DNA of 64,000 bases from assembly GCA_014607495.2 (NCBI GenBank), contig CP053156.1, positions 10,788,001 to 10,852,000 on the forward strand, in the 5' to 3' direction. Below the pieces are notes generated by a model that was not told the DNA's origin, did not search any database, and was given only the letters and a program-made list of their open reading frames with translations. The position numbers were made by a program, and so were the translations under genes. Shown piece after piece: positions 22,436 through 34,540 of the stretch (its first letter is position 1; the number at the start of each line of letters is the position of its first letter). The DNA is from Carposina sasakii (taxonomy: Eukaryota; Arthropoda; Insecta; Lepidoptera; Carposinidae).

Positions 22436-22812
22436 GGGTCAGTGGAGGGTGTAGGGCCCGGTGGTGGGCGCACCCATAGTGAAATTTATATCTATCTCTA
22501 TATGCTAAGCGTGGCTCTAGGATCTCGTAGCTACCCCATTTTAGAAAAAAGCCGTATGTATATACAGGGTGTAACAAAAAGGGTATGTTAAGCGAAAAGC
22601 TATATGAACAGCCCACTGTAGAGAACCTATCCACAAAATTTGAGACCCGAAATCACATGTTTATTTTTCCGGATAGTATGGAGAATTTTTAAATATCTCA
22701 GGAATTTTCATACAATCTATATAATCATTATTTGAAAAATAAAAATGTAAAATTATATATATAATCACATTTTTATTTTTCAAGATTGTATGAAAATTCC
22801 TGAGATATTTAT
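22436..22812 (+). repeat. duplicated block, right copy, with truncated family A MITE (copy 4)
   Basis: 22436-22565 repeats 20660-20815. The MITE starts at CAGGGTGTAACA (22565), shares the variant GAACAGCCCACTGTAGAGA with the left copy, and stops early in the second arm at a TA run (22807-22823). Confidence 0.65.
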
Positions 22813-22827
22813 ATATATATATAGGTA

Positions 22828-23219
22828 CAGGGTGATTTTTTGTCAACGTACCCGAAAACTACGGAATCTCCTCATCATCACTATCATTTTTCTTCATGGA
22901 AGTATACCTGGGAAGTGTCTGGTTTCCAAGATATTAGGGTCCAAAGTTGAGTAAATAGACTGCGTTTTTCTGCATAAATGCACATAGACGCGCGACTTAG
23001 CAAGACTTTAGCAAGACTTTTTCACGAGAAATATTTAATATCTGTTTAAAATAAAACTAGTATAAGCACTGGACACTATAAATTTCGCCCGATCAAGTAA
23101 TTTAAAAAAAATTAAAAAAAAAACATCGTTTCCCAGAATTTTTTTTGGCATAAACTTACTTTATTTGATGTATTAGATTACGTATTCCTTGTTAAGGGTG
23201 GCAACGAAAAAACATCCTG
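22828..23219 (-). mobile_element. family B MITE, copy 4
   Basis: A full-length reverse copy, CAGGGTGATTTTTTG to AAACATCCTG, with TA flanks. It sits directly next to the truncated family A element. Confidence 0.75.
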
Positions 23220-23221
23220 TA

Positions 23222-24159
23222 TGTATGTCATTTATTTATTACTTGTCATTATCTCACCCAGCAAAAATTTCCTTGCTATTCAACAACAAGAATTTCTTAC
23301 TTATACCAAAAAAATCTGCTAAATTAATTATTCAAAGAAAATGCAGAAATAATAAGTTTATGCGTATCCGTTAACGACATGCTCGCAATCGAAAAATGTA
23401 TGTAAATTTGAATGTAACCCTAAGTCAGTATTTATAGGTGGTCCTATATACCTGTGTGATTATAACAGTCACATTTAAAATTGAACTGTATTGTCAAATT
23501 ATAAACAGTTCCATTTTAGACTATTGAGACATTATCAGACATAGATTTGAAGTTCGCTATCATTGTGTGTCGTAAAACGTTGATAAGGTGCTGATTACAA
23601 TGTCATATACTCGTAGGTAGTACTATGGTACTTTTTAGTTTATTACCAACTCAAATGTCCTACTTATCAGTTATAAGTTACGGGAAAATAGATTATTATG
23701 AGGACAAATTGACTACCTTAAGTGTAGAAAGTAGTGAAAAGAGGGATGTTATGTCAAGCTACGACTGCGCAGAATAGCATAATAAACAATATAAGAATAA
23801 AGGAATAGAAATACAATATTTTTACTTTTTTATGACTCGGGGCAACACAATTACCTATAAATTAACCTGAACAGCAATAGAGACGATAACGAACGTGTAG
23901 GTGTCACTGAATGGGAAATTGAATAAAACTATGACCCGGTTTGATCAGTTTTTGGTATAATAATAATGAACGCAGTTGATGATAGCTCATGGCCACGTAT
24001 TTGGGAAATCCAAGAACGGTAATTAACGGGTTATATTTAATTGAAATACTAGTGACAAATAAATCAAATCAAAGCAGTGAAAATATTAATAATAGAAAAT
24101 CATACTTGTAAGTGACAATCGAACAAAGAGCGTGCACCAGTTTTTTAATTTAAAACGTT
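23222..24159. other. AT-rich non-coding DNA
   Basis: No recognised repeat or exon. Confidence 0.35.
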
Positions 24160-24187
24160 AAGGGTGGCAACGAAAAAACACCTGTAT
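24160..24187 (-). repeat. solo end of a family B MITE
   Basis: GGGTGGCAACGAAAAAACAC followed by CTGTATA is the terminal part only; the rest is missing. Confidence 0.5.
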
Positions 24188-24289
24188 ACAGAGATATACC
24201 TATAAGATACAACAAATATTATATTGATATTGACATTGATGCAGGAAAAGATTCATAATTTCATGTAAATTTTTAGATCATAAATACGA

Positions 24290-24490
24290 CTTAGGCGCTT
24301 ATACAATAACAATTTTACAAGCGCCTCCCGTGTTGACAACAGAAGTCCAAAATACAAACTGCGGTTACCAACCCGCCTGCCCAGCGTGGTGACTATGGGC
24401 AAATACCCCCCATGGCAGTCTAGTGGCGTGCCCCGAGGGAGGCCTACGTCCAGCAGTGGTCTGCAATAGGCTGATGATGATGATGATGAA
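24290..24490 (+). mobile_element. LINE 3' end with GAT-repeat tail, copy 1
   Basis: CCCGCCTGCCCAGCGTGGTG, GACTATGGGCAAATACCCCC, GGAGGCCTACGTCCAGCAG and CTGCAATAGGCTGATGATG form the well-known lepidopteran LINE 3' terminus. It ends in GATGAT repeats. The minus-strand open frame over it is a by-product. Confidence 0.7.
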
Positions 24491-24604
24491 GTAAGCCTCA
24501 GACAGAAGTTACATCTAAACTCTGTATTCTTACAAATATCTATACACATAATAAAAATGTAACGGAGAAAAAATATTATAGGAGACCTTTATCAATGCAA
24601 TAGA

Positions 24605-24840
24605 ACCCAAAAGGAATGATTTTTGGATTTTTGTCTGTCGGTCTGTCTGTGCGTTTGTGCACGCTAATCTGAGAAACGGTTGAACCGATTTCTATGAAAT
24701 TTTAGGATTATATTGTGATAGGTCCCACTTAACATATAGGCTACTTTTTATACCGGGAAAATGTTTTTATCCCAGATAATTGCGACATTTAGTTTTTTCT
24801 GTAGTCCACGCGGCCGGAGTCGCGGGCGTCCACAAGTAAG
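24605..24840 (+). repeat. RTE/SINE-like repeat, best-preserved plus-strand copy
   Basis: TGTGCACGCTAATCTGAG, GGTTGAACCGATTTCTATG, TAGGTCCCACTTAACATAT, ATACCGGGAAAATGTTTTTA and GTCCACGCGGCCGGAGTCGC are in order. Reverse copies are at 60460 and 61489. Confidence 0.65.
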
Positions 24841-25553
24841 ATAGTAAAATTGTTTTATCTGCAAAAGAAATGCGCTGTTTTTTGCATGTCTACGTTAACC
24901 TGAATACTTTAACCTTGGTATCACAAGGAAGTTTTTACAAAAATAATATTTCACACCGATCTGTTTCCATAAAATTATTACCCGAGAAACAGTCAGAGGT
25001 CATAGGTTTATTTTTTTAATAATATAGTGGATAGCATGATATATTTAGTCGGACCCTTGACTTCCCTTTCACAGGATACGAATAACCTTTACGAAGGTGC
25101 TTCCTCATTATGGTAATCATTTATCCTGGTCTGATGTCATAGAAACAATGTTGGGTTCATTCGATATGAGTATGGTAGTCAGTATTTAAAAGTAAAGTAG
25201 AAAATGTAACAAAAGGGAATGGTAAGAGATACAAAATGATACAAATGACCCAATCAACAAAAATTCAGACTCCAAAAATTTTTCCAGTTCCTATGAATAT
25301 TTCGTGTCAACTGAAAAATCAAACTTGTTTTTGAGTCTTCAACAAATAATAACAGATCCTGCTAAAACGACATTTTTAACAAGTTCAAAGAGGAAAATAG
25401 TAGATGAAACACGTCACGTACTAGTGGTGTATAAACAGTCACTACCGCATCTCCCATAGGTACGAGCACAACAAATAATATTAGAGTAGTTTTAATAATT
25501 TTTTCAGGACATTTCTTTAAAGAGGTAAAAACATACATCGTATTGGAAATGGA
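24841..25553. other. AT-rich non-coding DNA
   Basis: Nothing recognised. Confidence 0.35.
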
Positions 25554-26290
25554 CTAGGAGATTAGGTCTGATAGAATAATGAAATCATCTGAATATAAAT
25601 TGAATAAGAGTGTTCGAGTCCGTAGGGGCATTAATACAGGGGACATCCTTGAGGTTTTAATCGTTATTACAACAGTTATTTTAATTTTTCTATGAATTGG
25701 GAGGGCAGGTAGTTCTAGCATTTCTTGATTCTGCATAACCAGGCACTCGAGCTCCACCAGCTTCTCATGATATTTGTGTGAAGACAAAGCCAATACGAGT
25801 AATACCTTTCGGATAGATAATATGTTCGATATCCGATGCGGGATGCATTCAGAAGTCAATGACGTGCAGTGTTGCACTGAGATGTATTCTCGGACCGCTC
25901 TTGAAGGATGTACGAGAGCGATGGGATAATTTGTTAACAATTCAATCCAAAGGTATATTTGACAGCATTAAGTAGTTAATGACGAACCTATAGCAAAATG
26001 CAATGCTTCTATAGGAATTGGCTTAAATCCAGTTGGCAGCAGCCAGTGATGTACTAGACTGTATCTCGTATATCAGGAAAAAGTGTATGGCCACTTTCAC
26101 AACACTGTGTGCAGTTGTGTATTGTCAGATAGTCACGCAGGTACGCACTAATGAGATCTAGTTTGATCATGTTCACAAGATTAGACCATCTCGTTTTATG
26201 CAGAAGGTCATGTAAAACGTCTCTTGATTAACATTAAGATCAGCTGGCTGAACTCTAGCATCCGTGTCTTGAATACGATCGTTTAAATTT
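25554..26290 (-). pseudogene. unrecognised coding-like relic, multiply interrupted
   Basis: On the minus strand a 128-codon open frame (25554-25940) contains SHKYHEKLVELECLVMQNQ. Upstream, other frames give NDRIQDTDARVQPADLNV (near 26280) and DLISAYLRDYLTIHNCTQCC (near 26130), each ending in stops. Amino-acid-like composition across several linked short frames suggests an old coding sequence with frameshifts. I cannot place it in a family. Chance open frames remain possible. Confidence 0.3.
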
Positions 26291-28580
26291 ATCTACTGCT
26301 AACGTACTTAAGTACATCTATATTATTATGTTTATTGTGTGATTGGAATATTTATGTTTGCGTACTTGAACCAATATATGTTTATTGAACAGACTATTAA
26401 ATTGGGGACTTACCGGTGATTTTACCACATTTAACGCAAATATTTTGATGACAGAGCGTATCATTTAACTCGCGATCTTTAGTTATTTTTAGGGTTAATT
26501 ACCTATTAAGTAGGAGGTCTCTAATGTTTTTACTACCAAGGTTTACCACTGCATTGTTTGTCCAAATATCGTTGATTTTGGACCACTTCGTTACATCTTT
26601 CCAGAATCATTGAAATTTATTGCAGAAGATGTGACCTAACAAATATGTACCAATAAAATTTCACCGATTTGTGATTGAAATAAACCAATGGGTATTTATG
26701 CTATCTCTACGTAACGTACGAGTAACGGACTCTACGGAAACCATAGCTCTACGATATACGTCATTTTTTCAGTAGTCGGGAAATTGAAAGCTGGATTTTA
26801 TTTACCTGTACCACAGCCACAAGAAGTACATCTACTTACTACGTTTGTATTTTTACTGCATGACGTCAAGCCACTTCGAACAATAAAGATGTGTCAGGTA
26901 CCAACTTAGCAAGCTCAATTACCGTGTATGAATTCCATTGTACACATTTCGTATTTTGACAGGTAGGTATGTGAATGAATATGTATTAAAGCAAAAAAAC
27001 TGGTCAGGTGTAAACTGTATATATACCTATAGTTCGGTTTTAACGGACAAGAAATATTTTGTTTTCAAGTATCTATAGTTTTAATTTTTTATAAGTTTAG
27101 ATAGTTGAAAAACACTGTTTCTTTGTACAAACCGAGAGAGTTAAAACTAAAGAATTTGTTAGTGTCCTCAATTTTATGAAATTATTTTAGCTGTTTATTG
27201 AATTTTGGTTAATATACCTACTCCTTCCATCACATCCTTTTTCATTATTTCCCGAAATTTTTTATTTGTACTTACTTAAAATTAATTTTATTTACCTATG
27301 CTGTCACTATCTCAATATTCGGATTCCAAGATATTTATTATTTGCTTATAGTACCGGTTTCTGTAAACCTTTAGCAACCGCAGGCTTAGGTGTCGCATAT
27401 GTAATAGTTAATAATAAAACTAAATTTAGGTAAATAGGTACCTAAATTTTTTAATGGAAACATAAAGAAGAACAAAATCATCGCATTGTCATGGGAATCG
27501 CAATCTTGATATGAAAACGATATTATCGAAATATTTTGGACGATATGTTGTAGAAACTCATAGCGAGGAGATTAAATTTAAGCTTTAGAATACTCGTGTA
27601 TAAATAAAATTAGACATACCTACCAATCCATATATTATCACTATTATAGAATCAAATCATTATTTCAATCAGTAAGCACACTATTGAACGATCTAAAACC
27701 GGCTGGCGTGCGCGTGCGTCTCGTGCCACATTTATGTTTTATGTTATATCTTTTTGAATCTAGACTTGATTTTCATCAACATCGGACATTTCAGGAGATC
27801 GATTTACTAGCTGAATATCTGCTACATCAACTCAGTATACTTTGCCTTTCTCTTATATTATCCTAAACTGTCTTGTTAAATCATTCACCAAAATAATTTC
27901 TGTTTCGTAGTTTTTTGGAAGTTCGGAACATTACAAAGTAAACTTAACCCAATTGTTCCATCACCAAGATCCTGATTTGTTATTTTAGTCTGCGCATAGG
28001 TAAGTAGGTACTCAACCTTTAAACTTATAACAGATTGCCACTCTTTAGCTCGTAGTAGGTACAGTCTCTACTCCTAGTTTCGTTTTTATTTTTACAAAAA
28101 AAACATCAGTTTTATTATACAAATTAATATCTCAAGGATTGTAATAGAATACGTGCTAAGTTAACAAATCTTTGACCAAGTACAAAAACTTAGCCAATAT
28201 TATCATAGTACGAGTAGGTAGCTGTTGCTTCGATAATTTGGCGTATATCCGATTATTCGGTATTATAAGTAATTTTCATGTAAATGTTAAAAGCATAAGA
28301 TGAATTACAAAATTTTCAACAACCACGCAATTTCAGACATACATAGCCTATGTATATGCTTACGTATGTCGTCAGTTTGTTTCTGTTGCTCTGGCGGAAA
28401 GTTTAATATTAATACTACGTCTAACCGTAAAATTCAATATAGAATAAGTATAAAAAACTTGTCGATAGATGAGGTTGATGAACCCTTTTATATATGTAAA
28501 TAAAAACTCTACGACTACGAGAGTCTTAACTGACCCGAACAGGATTTTCGTTATTGCGTATTGATTAGGCGGTTAGATGA
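26291..28580. other. AT-rich non-coding DNA
   Basis: No exon or repeat family recognised. A CAG followed by GTAGGT near 26962 resembles a weak juxtaposed splice site. Confidence 0.35.
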
Positions 28581-28581
28581 G

Positions 28582-28908
28582 TTACAATAAGTATAGTTTG
28601 AAAAAACTTGCATGGCTGACTGGTTGATGGAAGACAAAAAATTTTTGTGTATATGTTGTCCACTTATATTTTATTTTAATATTAAGTTGATTATCAGACT
28701 GTACATTCTTCAGTTGTTCGACCCCCTGGGTTTTTCTATTATGTTTTTTGCATTTCCTTGTCAGCCGGTGTTGATCCTGGCTCATAGGGAGTGCAGTGGT
28801 GGCGGGAGTGACTAGTGGAACAATCCCAGTTAACTGCCCGATCAGTTGATATGTCATGGTTTTATAAAAAGCATGGGCTTTCCAGGATATTTTAGTTGCA
28901 TTAATCAA
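28582..28908 (-). other. 108-codon open frame, unrecognised
   Basis: The frame includes MTYQLIGQLTGIVPLVTPAT and HRLTRKCKKHNRKTQGVEQL. The 28720-28830 part is richer in G and C than the flanks and may be part of a transposon. No domain or motif recognised, and a 67-codon frame overlaps on the opposite strand. Not called as a gene. Confidence 0.2.
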
Positions 28909-29129
28909 CTTGAAAGAACTTTAAAGAGGCTCTATGGATTTTAAGATTGATTCCAAATTTATTGGAAGTAGAACAAAACATAATTTTCATGTATATTAAA
29001 TAGGCATGTAAGCACCTACATACTTGGCCGTAGCATGCGGGCAGATTGTCACCATTCTAATGACTATGTGCCTCTATCTACGAGTACTACGGATAAGATA
29101 AAAATTGATGTCTGCGATTGTATCGTTGA

Positions 29130-29290
29130 AAACATACACGCGACTGCGTTCCCAAAATGTGATAGCCAGAACTGCAAGAACGCCCAGGAGATCTTACAGC
29201 CGCGTTTAGCATAGCGGGTTCAGATGTTAAAGGTCAGTGATAAGTTGTTAGCCATCGCCTGAGAGAACGCCCCTAAATTCCTTAGTCGAA
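29130..29290 (+). repeat. family J repeat, copy 5 (partial)
   Basis: GATAGCCAGAACTGCAAGAA, TAAGTTGTTAGCCATCGCC and TTCCTTAGTCGAATCTTTG align with copy 2. Confidence 0.5.
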
Positions 29291-30754
29291 TCTTTGAAAA
29301 TCTTACAGCGAAATTACCTATTAAATTGGCAAATAACGATTCAAATAATTAAAAACAAGCCACCTCCTAGATTGTAGGAGCTTCTCTTTAAATATGATTA
29401 CAGATATTTTCCAAAACCTAAAGTGCAAATTTAAATGGTATGCAACGCGTAATCAAGAACAATAGCAGGGAGATCTAAACAATATAAACTGGACACCAGC
29501 CAAATTCTCTGCACTGCAGTCTGCACATTAATGCATATTGAACAAGGCCCTGGTAATATAAAAAGCATTCGAACCGTATAGTTATTAGGATTCCTATTTT
29601 TTTCATAATGACTATCATCCTTCTACCCTTATAGGAGTCGACGCAATATGATTGATTTGAAAAAGTTGTATTTGGAATGGGTTTGATTGCCATCTCACCT
29701 GTAGTTATCAAACCTCATTCTGTTCTGCAATATTTTCCCGATAAAATAACAGATACATCAGTAAATTACTTTTTTTCTCTCCTCCTTCAACTTCTGTGTA
29801 ACCACTCAATGCTTCGTGATTCGTGAGTTCAGTGCTAGAAGATAGTGTTTTAATGATTAATGTCCACCATATAATAACATACTTGGATGTATATCCGTAA
29901 CTATGCTAGTATGACGCACGGCGCATTTGTTCTAGCATTCCAGTGAGCAAACTACCTAGGCTATGGTTATTTTATTACGTATCATGAATGTAAGAGTTAA
30001 CTCATCGTCCTCACATAATATCACGGATTCAAAATGGTTGAACGGTTTACTTGATCTATGCACACTTCAAGTAAGATTTCGAAATCAAAATCATACGGTT
30101 GCGTTACATTGTCTAAACTGATTTAGCTAAGTTATGTTATTATAACCTAGGATAAATCCTTTATTGCATTGCCACAAGTTAAATTGTTGTTAAAATATTG
30201 GTAAGTACAAGTTATTTGCAAACGAAGTTGACTTTTTCAATAAGTAAAGTTTAACTTAGGCAATGTTCATTTGGAATGTAACTTTCTATAAAGTACTATA
30301 TTCATTAATGAATTTACACCCAGATCTGGTAATAACATGTCGTACGTAACCTCCTTTTTACCTCAAAATGTCCCCTGTTAATCACAAACTATCTACACAT
30401 CAGTTATTTGAAATAAACGTAGAGGCTCGGTATTTTAATATCGGAGGAAGTGGTCAATCATTTCAAAATAATGAATGAGCGCTGTGAAACAAACTGCTCA
30501 CGAAAAGTGAGTGCGTTCGTTAACCTCCGCGAAGTTTTTCTTGTGTGTATGAAATTGCTGCGTTCATTTAACAAAATCGGGTAGGATGCCGCACTTCAAG
30601 ATACTGAGAAAAACTTCGAATTACTTTATGTTTACGAATGCAGTACTATGAGTAGTTCTTCAGACACATACTTAAACAGTGCGTTGTTTTCATAATGTTA
30701 TGATCAACATCATAAAACATTGTCACTTTGTTTGTCTTGATTGTATTTTGTTTA
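29291..30754. other. AT-rich non-coding DNA
   Basis: Nothing recognised. Confidence 0.35.
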
Positions 30755-30888
30755 GGGACGATTTTTCCAATGGTAAGATAGCCTTTTCGAAGGATAAAGA
30801 TAATGCTATCTCTATCCCGATCAAGTTTTAGAGAGACAGTATCAAATTTATCCGTCAGGTAGGCTATCTGACCATTGGAAAATCGGCA
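30755..30888. mobile_element. palindromic MITE, family T, copy 2
   Basis: GACGATTTTTCCAATGGTAA pairs with TGACCATTGGAAAATCGGC at the other end, and GATAGCC pairs with GGCTATC inside. The centre carries GAGAGACAGTATCAAATTTA. Confidence 0.65.
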
Positions 30889-30912
30889 GTGAATGTGTCA
30901 TATCTGATCTAT

Positions 30913-31145
30913 TAACATACATACATATAATCACGCCTTTATCCCTAACGGGGTAGGCAGCGTACCAAGGGCCGACAGAATCACATGCTGTGCCTACTTC
31001 TGACCAATTTTGAGGGTATAGTTGAGATGTACAAGTTCGGTTAGTAGTGACAGGTGGTCAACCCATCACCTACAAAATACCAAGACCCTCTTGTCCCTCT
31101 ACTGATGTGTACAGTATGCCCGGAAAGAGAAGCAGCTGTAGTATT
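30913..31145 (+). repeat. family E repeat, longest copy (copy 3)
   Basis: It opens with repeated CATA, then ATAATCACGCCTTTATCCC, GGGGTAGGCAG and GGGCCGACAGAA. About 180 bp follow that are absent in shorter copies, including TTTTGAGGGTATAGTTGAG, and it ends GGAAAGAGAAGCAGCTGTAG. It may be the 3' part of a longer retroelement. Confidence 0.6.
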
Positions 31146-31520
31146 ATACTTTTTTTTTACTCCCAGAGCAGCATAGAAGATTTATGAACAACCGATTTAT
31201 TTATTATTATCGTATACTGTTGTAACATTGTGATGAGAAATAAATAAATTAAAATAGATTTTTTAATCTCTAGTATTGAAATTGACCATTAGTCGTCTAT
31301 CCAAAGATCAGCAACTTACCCCGTGTATATAATATTTGCGGCAGTGACATCCACAGTTGCAGTTGCATTGTGTAGCTCTGACATAATATCGAATCAGGCA
31401 GTTGGAGTATCTATAGGTACACCATGCTTATCCCATGTGACAAGTCCGTAATATTACTGTCCATTATGTTAATAATAGTTCCTCAGAACACACAAACTCT
31501 ACTACAAACATGACAATATG

Positions 31521-31556
31521 CTAACCCAAGTATTTTATGTTTGGTTTCAGGTAAGC
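31521..31556 (+). promoter_or_regulatory. candidate recursive-splicing (ratchet) site
   Basis: CTAAC (31521-31525) lies 26 nt before TTTGGTTTCAG, and the AG at 31549-31550 is followed directly by GTAAGCG. A 3' splice site fused to a regenerated donor is the signature of ratchet sites described in long insect introns. It would divide the inferred 46-kb intron into about 28 and 18 kb. Read as a normal exon instead, the short open stretch to the next GT does not keep phase 1. Confidence 0.4.
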
Positions 31557-31795
31557 GAGTCCTTGAAGTGAAGGTATTGTGAGTGAAGTGGTTAACATAC
31601 CTACTGTCCATATTTCTGTACCGGGAACTAATAGTATGTTAATATTGACTCCTCTACGGTTTGATGCGTAGAGTTCGTATTTGTTGGTCATATAATGGTA
31701 GTTATAATAAAATGGTAAGTTGGATTAGGATTATGAAATAATGAGAAATGATCACAATGATGGTCACCAATAATTTACTCAAATCGATGGTATCA

Positions 31796-31905
31796 TACAT
31801 ACATATAATCACGCCTTTATCCCTTACGGGGTAGGCAGACCACCAAGGGCCGATAGAACCACATGGTGCCACTTCTTAACAATTTGGAGGGTATAGTTGA
31901 GATGG
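31796..31905 (+). repeat. family E repeat, copy 4
   Basis: Same core as copy 3: TTACGGGGTAGGCAGACC, then GGGCCGATAGAACCACATG and GAGGGTATAGTTGAGATG. Confidence 0.6.
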
Positions 31906-31917
31906 TATCAATCAGTA

Positions 31918-32000
31918 ATAATATTATAAATGAAAAAGTAACTCTGTATATTTGTTTGTTTGGCTTTACGCCATGACTACTTCACCGATTAAAAGTACAT
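31918..32000 (+). repeat. RTE/SINE-like fragment
   Basis: AATATTATAAATGAAAAAG, TAACTCTGTATATTTGTTTG and GACTACTTCACCGATTAAAA give the start of the family only. Confidence 0.4.
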
Positions 32001-32297
32001 AAATATCCTCTTTGAAGTACATAACGATAATACATAGACGAGTCAAATTTATAATACCCCGTCGTATTTTGCGTAAATTAGGGTGAATAAAACAATGAAC
32101 ATTAATCTCGTAATAATTATTGCAGCTTTTAACACCATGATAAAGTAAGCAATTAACTAAAAGCGAGGCAAGGTCAGAGGTCGACCGCAGTTTTATTTTA
32201 GTTGCCATTTGGTAGGACTGCGGTCTATTGGTAAACGACTAATTTAACCTCTGGTTTGCATATCTATTAGCAACAATAACTAGCGACTTATTTAAAA

Positions 32298-32350
32298 TTC
32301 ACGCTTTTATCCCTTACGGGGTAGGCAGAGCACCAAGGGCCGATAGAATT
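32298..32350 (+). repeat. family E repeat, copy 5 (core only)
   Basis: TCACGCTTTTATCCCTTACG, GGGTAGGCAGAGCACC and AAGGGCCGATAGAA. Confidence 0.55.
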
Positions 32351-32589
32351 CAGGACTCATAAACCATCTTCATCATATCTCTTCCTTTTACGTATAATTA
32401 TGGTTGGGAGTCCAGATTTTTAATACCTACAGAAATTCCTAAGTATAATAAAATATTTTGATGTAGGTACATATGCTAAACATATTTTAAACACTTCCTA
32501 CCATGCATTAGAAGTTTCCTATCATAATTATTTTATCAATTGGAGTATGCTGTACCTACTGTGACACATGTTTGCCATAAACACGAATA

Positions 32590-33003
32590 TTTGCACATTT
32601 CACAAGACATTAACATAGCCCCACACTTATGTTCCTAAGGTATTCTATCGTGGGCACTAAATAACGGCATTTTAACATAAGTACTAAATGTATTGATAAA
32701 TATAGTTAGATACATCCATGTCTCGAGATTCGACTAATTGTATGCTTATAAATAAATAATAAATAAATAAATATTCACACACTACACAACACATTAACCT
32801 AGTCCCACACTAAGATCCCTAAGGTCTTGTGTCATGGGTACTAAGCAACGGTATATAAATACATAGATAAGTATAGAAACATCCATGACTCGGAAACAAA
32901 CATTGATATTCATCATACCAATGTTTGCACCTACCGGGATTCGAACCCAGGACCTATGGCGTCGCAAGCAGGGTCACTACCTACTAGACCAGTCGGCCGT
33001 CTA
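32590..33003 (-). repeat. tRNA-derived SINE (family F), full copy with a partial copy behind it
   Basis: On the minus strand the head near 33000 reads GACGGCCGACTGGTCTAGTA, with an A-box-like TGGTCTAGTAG, then the B box GGTTCGAATCC. A body follows (CATTGGTATGATGAATATC, TCCGAGTCATGGATG) to the end CTTAGTGTGGGACTAGGTT with a TTTA-rich tail near 32745-32765. A second body fragment at 32590-32740 shows the same end in tandem. A and B boxes imply a polymerase III promoter. Confidence 0.75.
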
Positions 33004-33149
33004 TTATATTATAACATGTAACATGAGTTAATTATCAATCAATTGTAGTAGATAGAGACTTCTGGTGCACTCGGGTAAAAAGTATATTTCTATATGTATA
33101 TTTCTTTCTTCTAATATTTAAAGAAATATTTCTTTGGCACGCTCTAGAG

Positions 33150-33792
33150 CCGTGGTCGTCAATGTGCGGCCCGCTGCCGTTTATTGTGCGGCCCGCGACG
33201 AAATAATTAGAATAAGGGCCGATTTTTCCGAACGTCAGATAGCCTATCTGAAGAGTAAAGTTGATGCCGTCTCCATCTTCACCAATTTTGAGAGAAAGAC
33301 AGCATCAACTATATTCTGATAAGCTATCTGACGTTTGGAAAAATCGCTTACAAGTTACATGAAGATTTTGCCAATATTGTTAAATTAAACACGATAAATG
33401 TTTAGATGTCTACCCGGATGTAACCCATCTCATACTTTAGCAATGGTCATACCTTCTCCGTATAGTTTATGAAGTAATAGGCAACTTACGTGAGTTACGT
33501 GCCAATTAAGAGAAGAAATTTCGCGATCGCTTCGCTCGCGCATGTATTCTATCTATTAGATACTTAAGCAGATTTTAGATATTTTCGTAAACTACATAAA
33601 TTCTTGGAATTTAAAGAAAGAAAGGAAAAAACTTAAAATCCAGCTTTTTTACCCATATGTCCGGCCAAACAACTTTTTTTCAACGTGGCAACCCTAGATA
33701 TGTACCTATATACGATCATAAAGCGCTTTTACATAGTCTGGCACTCACATTATCATGTGTAGCCCTTGGTCTGTATAGTATGACGACCGCTG
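33150..33792. mobile_element. non-autonomous hAT-like element with 8-bp target duplication
   Basis: The left end CCGTGGTCGTCA and the complemented right end CAGCGGTCGTCA form 12-bp terminal repeats. They are flanked by CTCTAGAG (33142-33149) and CTTTAGAG (33793-33800), an 8-bp duplication with one change. The early GTGCGGCCCGC is typical of hAT MITE ends. The interior holds a nested family T MITE and no transposase frame. Confidence 0.7.
33216..33350. mobile_element. palindromic MITE, family T, copy 3, nested in the hAT-like element
   Basis: GGGCCGATTTTTCCGAACGT pairs with ACGTTTGGAAAAATCG. The inner GAATAAAGTTGATGC-like arm pairs with GCATCAACTATATTC. It is the best-preserved copy. Confidence 0.7.
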
Positions 33793-33800
33793 CTTTAGAG

Positions 33801-34540
33801 CCTAAACGGCTTGTCGCATTTGAGCTTGAGAGGTAATCATTAGATTCGTCTTATTCGTACGAGTTACACCGGGTCAAACTTTTTACGCTGTCGGGTTTTT
33901 TCTTTTAGTAAATGAGGTTATATAAAATGTATATTGACCACCTGGGGCGATTGCAAAATTTGAATGGGCAACATTACCATACCTATGTGAAGCGGATTTT
34001 TGAAGGTTACAAAAAAGTCGGAACTGGTTTACCAAATGCCCTGGATTGTTACGAAGATAATAATAACTACATTTTTTGTATAATGTGAAATAATTTTGTT
34101 CTCAAAATAGATTTTTTATTCGTGTTTGTTTAGATATTATTTTTAGATACTAATTTTATAAAGAGTTTTAGAGTTTGGACGTGGGAGGTAAACTTTGATC
34201 GCATTTTATAAAATCTTTTACTTAAGTAAGAATAAAAGATTTATTACCTATCGACATAGGAAAACCGGCAGCTACACATTTATTAGATTAATAAATAATG
34301 AGAAAAAAAAATGAAATTAAAGAAGCCACATAAAATACGATATTTTTTTGATTATTGATTTTTGCAATATGTACCTAATAGAATAAAAAGGCGAGACCGG
34401 TTTCCGTCACCAGACGGGACATATTAATATCACCCAGTTGTAATAACACGTCATGTAGTTTAAAATCTAAACAAATTAAATATAGGATCTGGCCTCTGGA
34501 GATTCAGATATTAATATCACCCAGTTGTTACTAAAGCAAA
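33801..34540. other. AT-rich non-coding DNA
   Basis: Nothing recognised apart from short AT runs. Confidence 0.35.

Noticed and set aside
22030..22634. overlapping minus-strand frames as genes
   Set aside because: They come from a GC-rich repeat block and run into the duplicated block and family A MITE; no protein family recognised.
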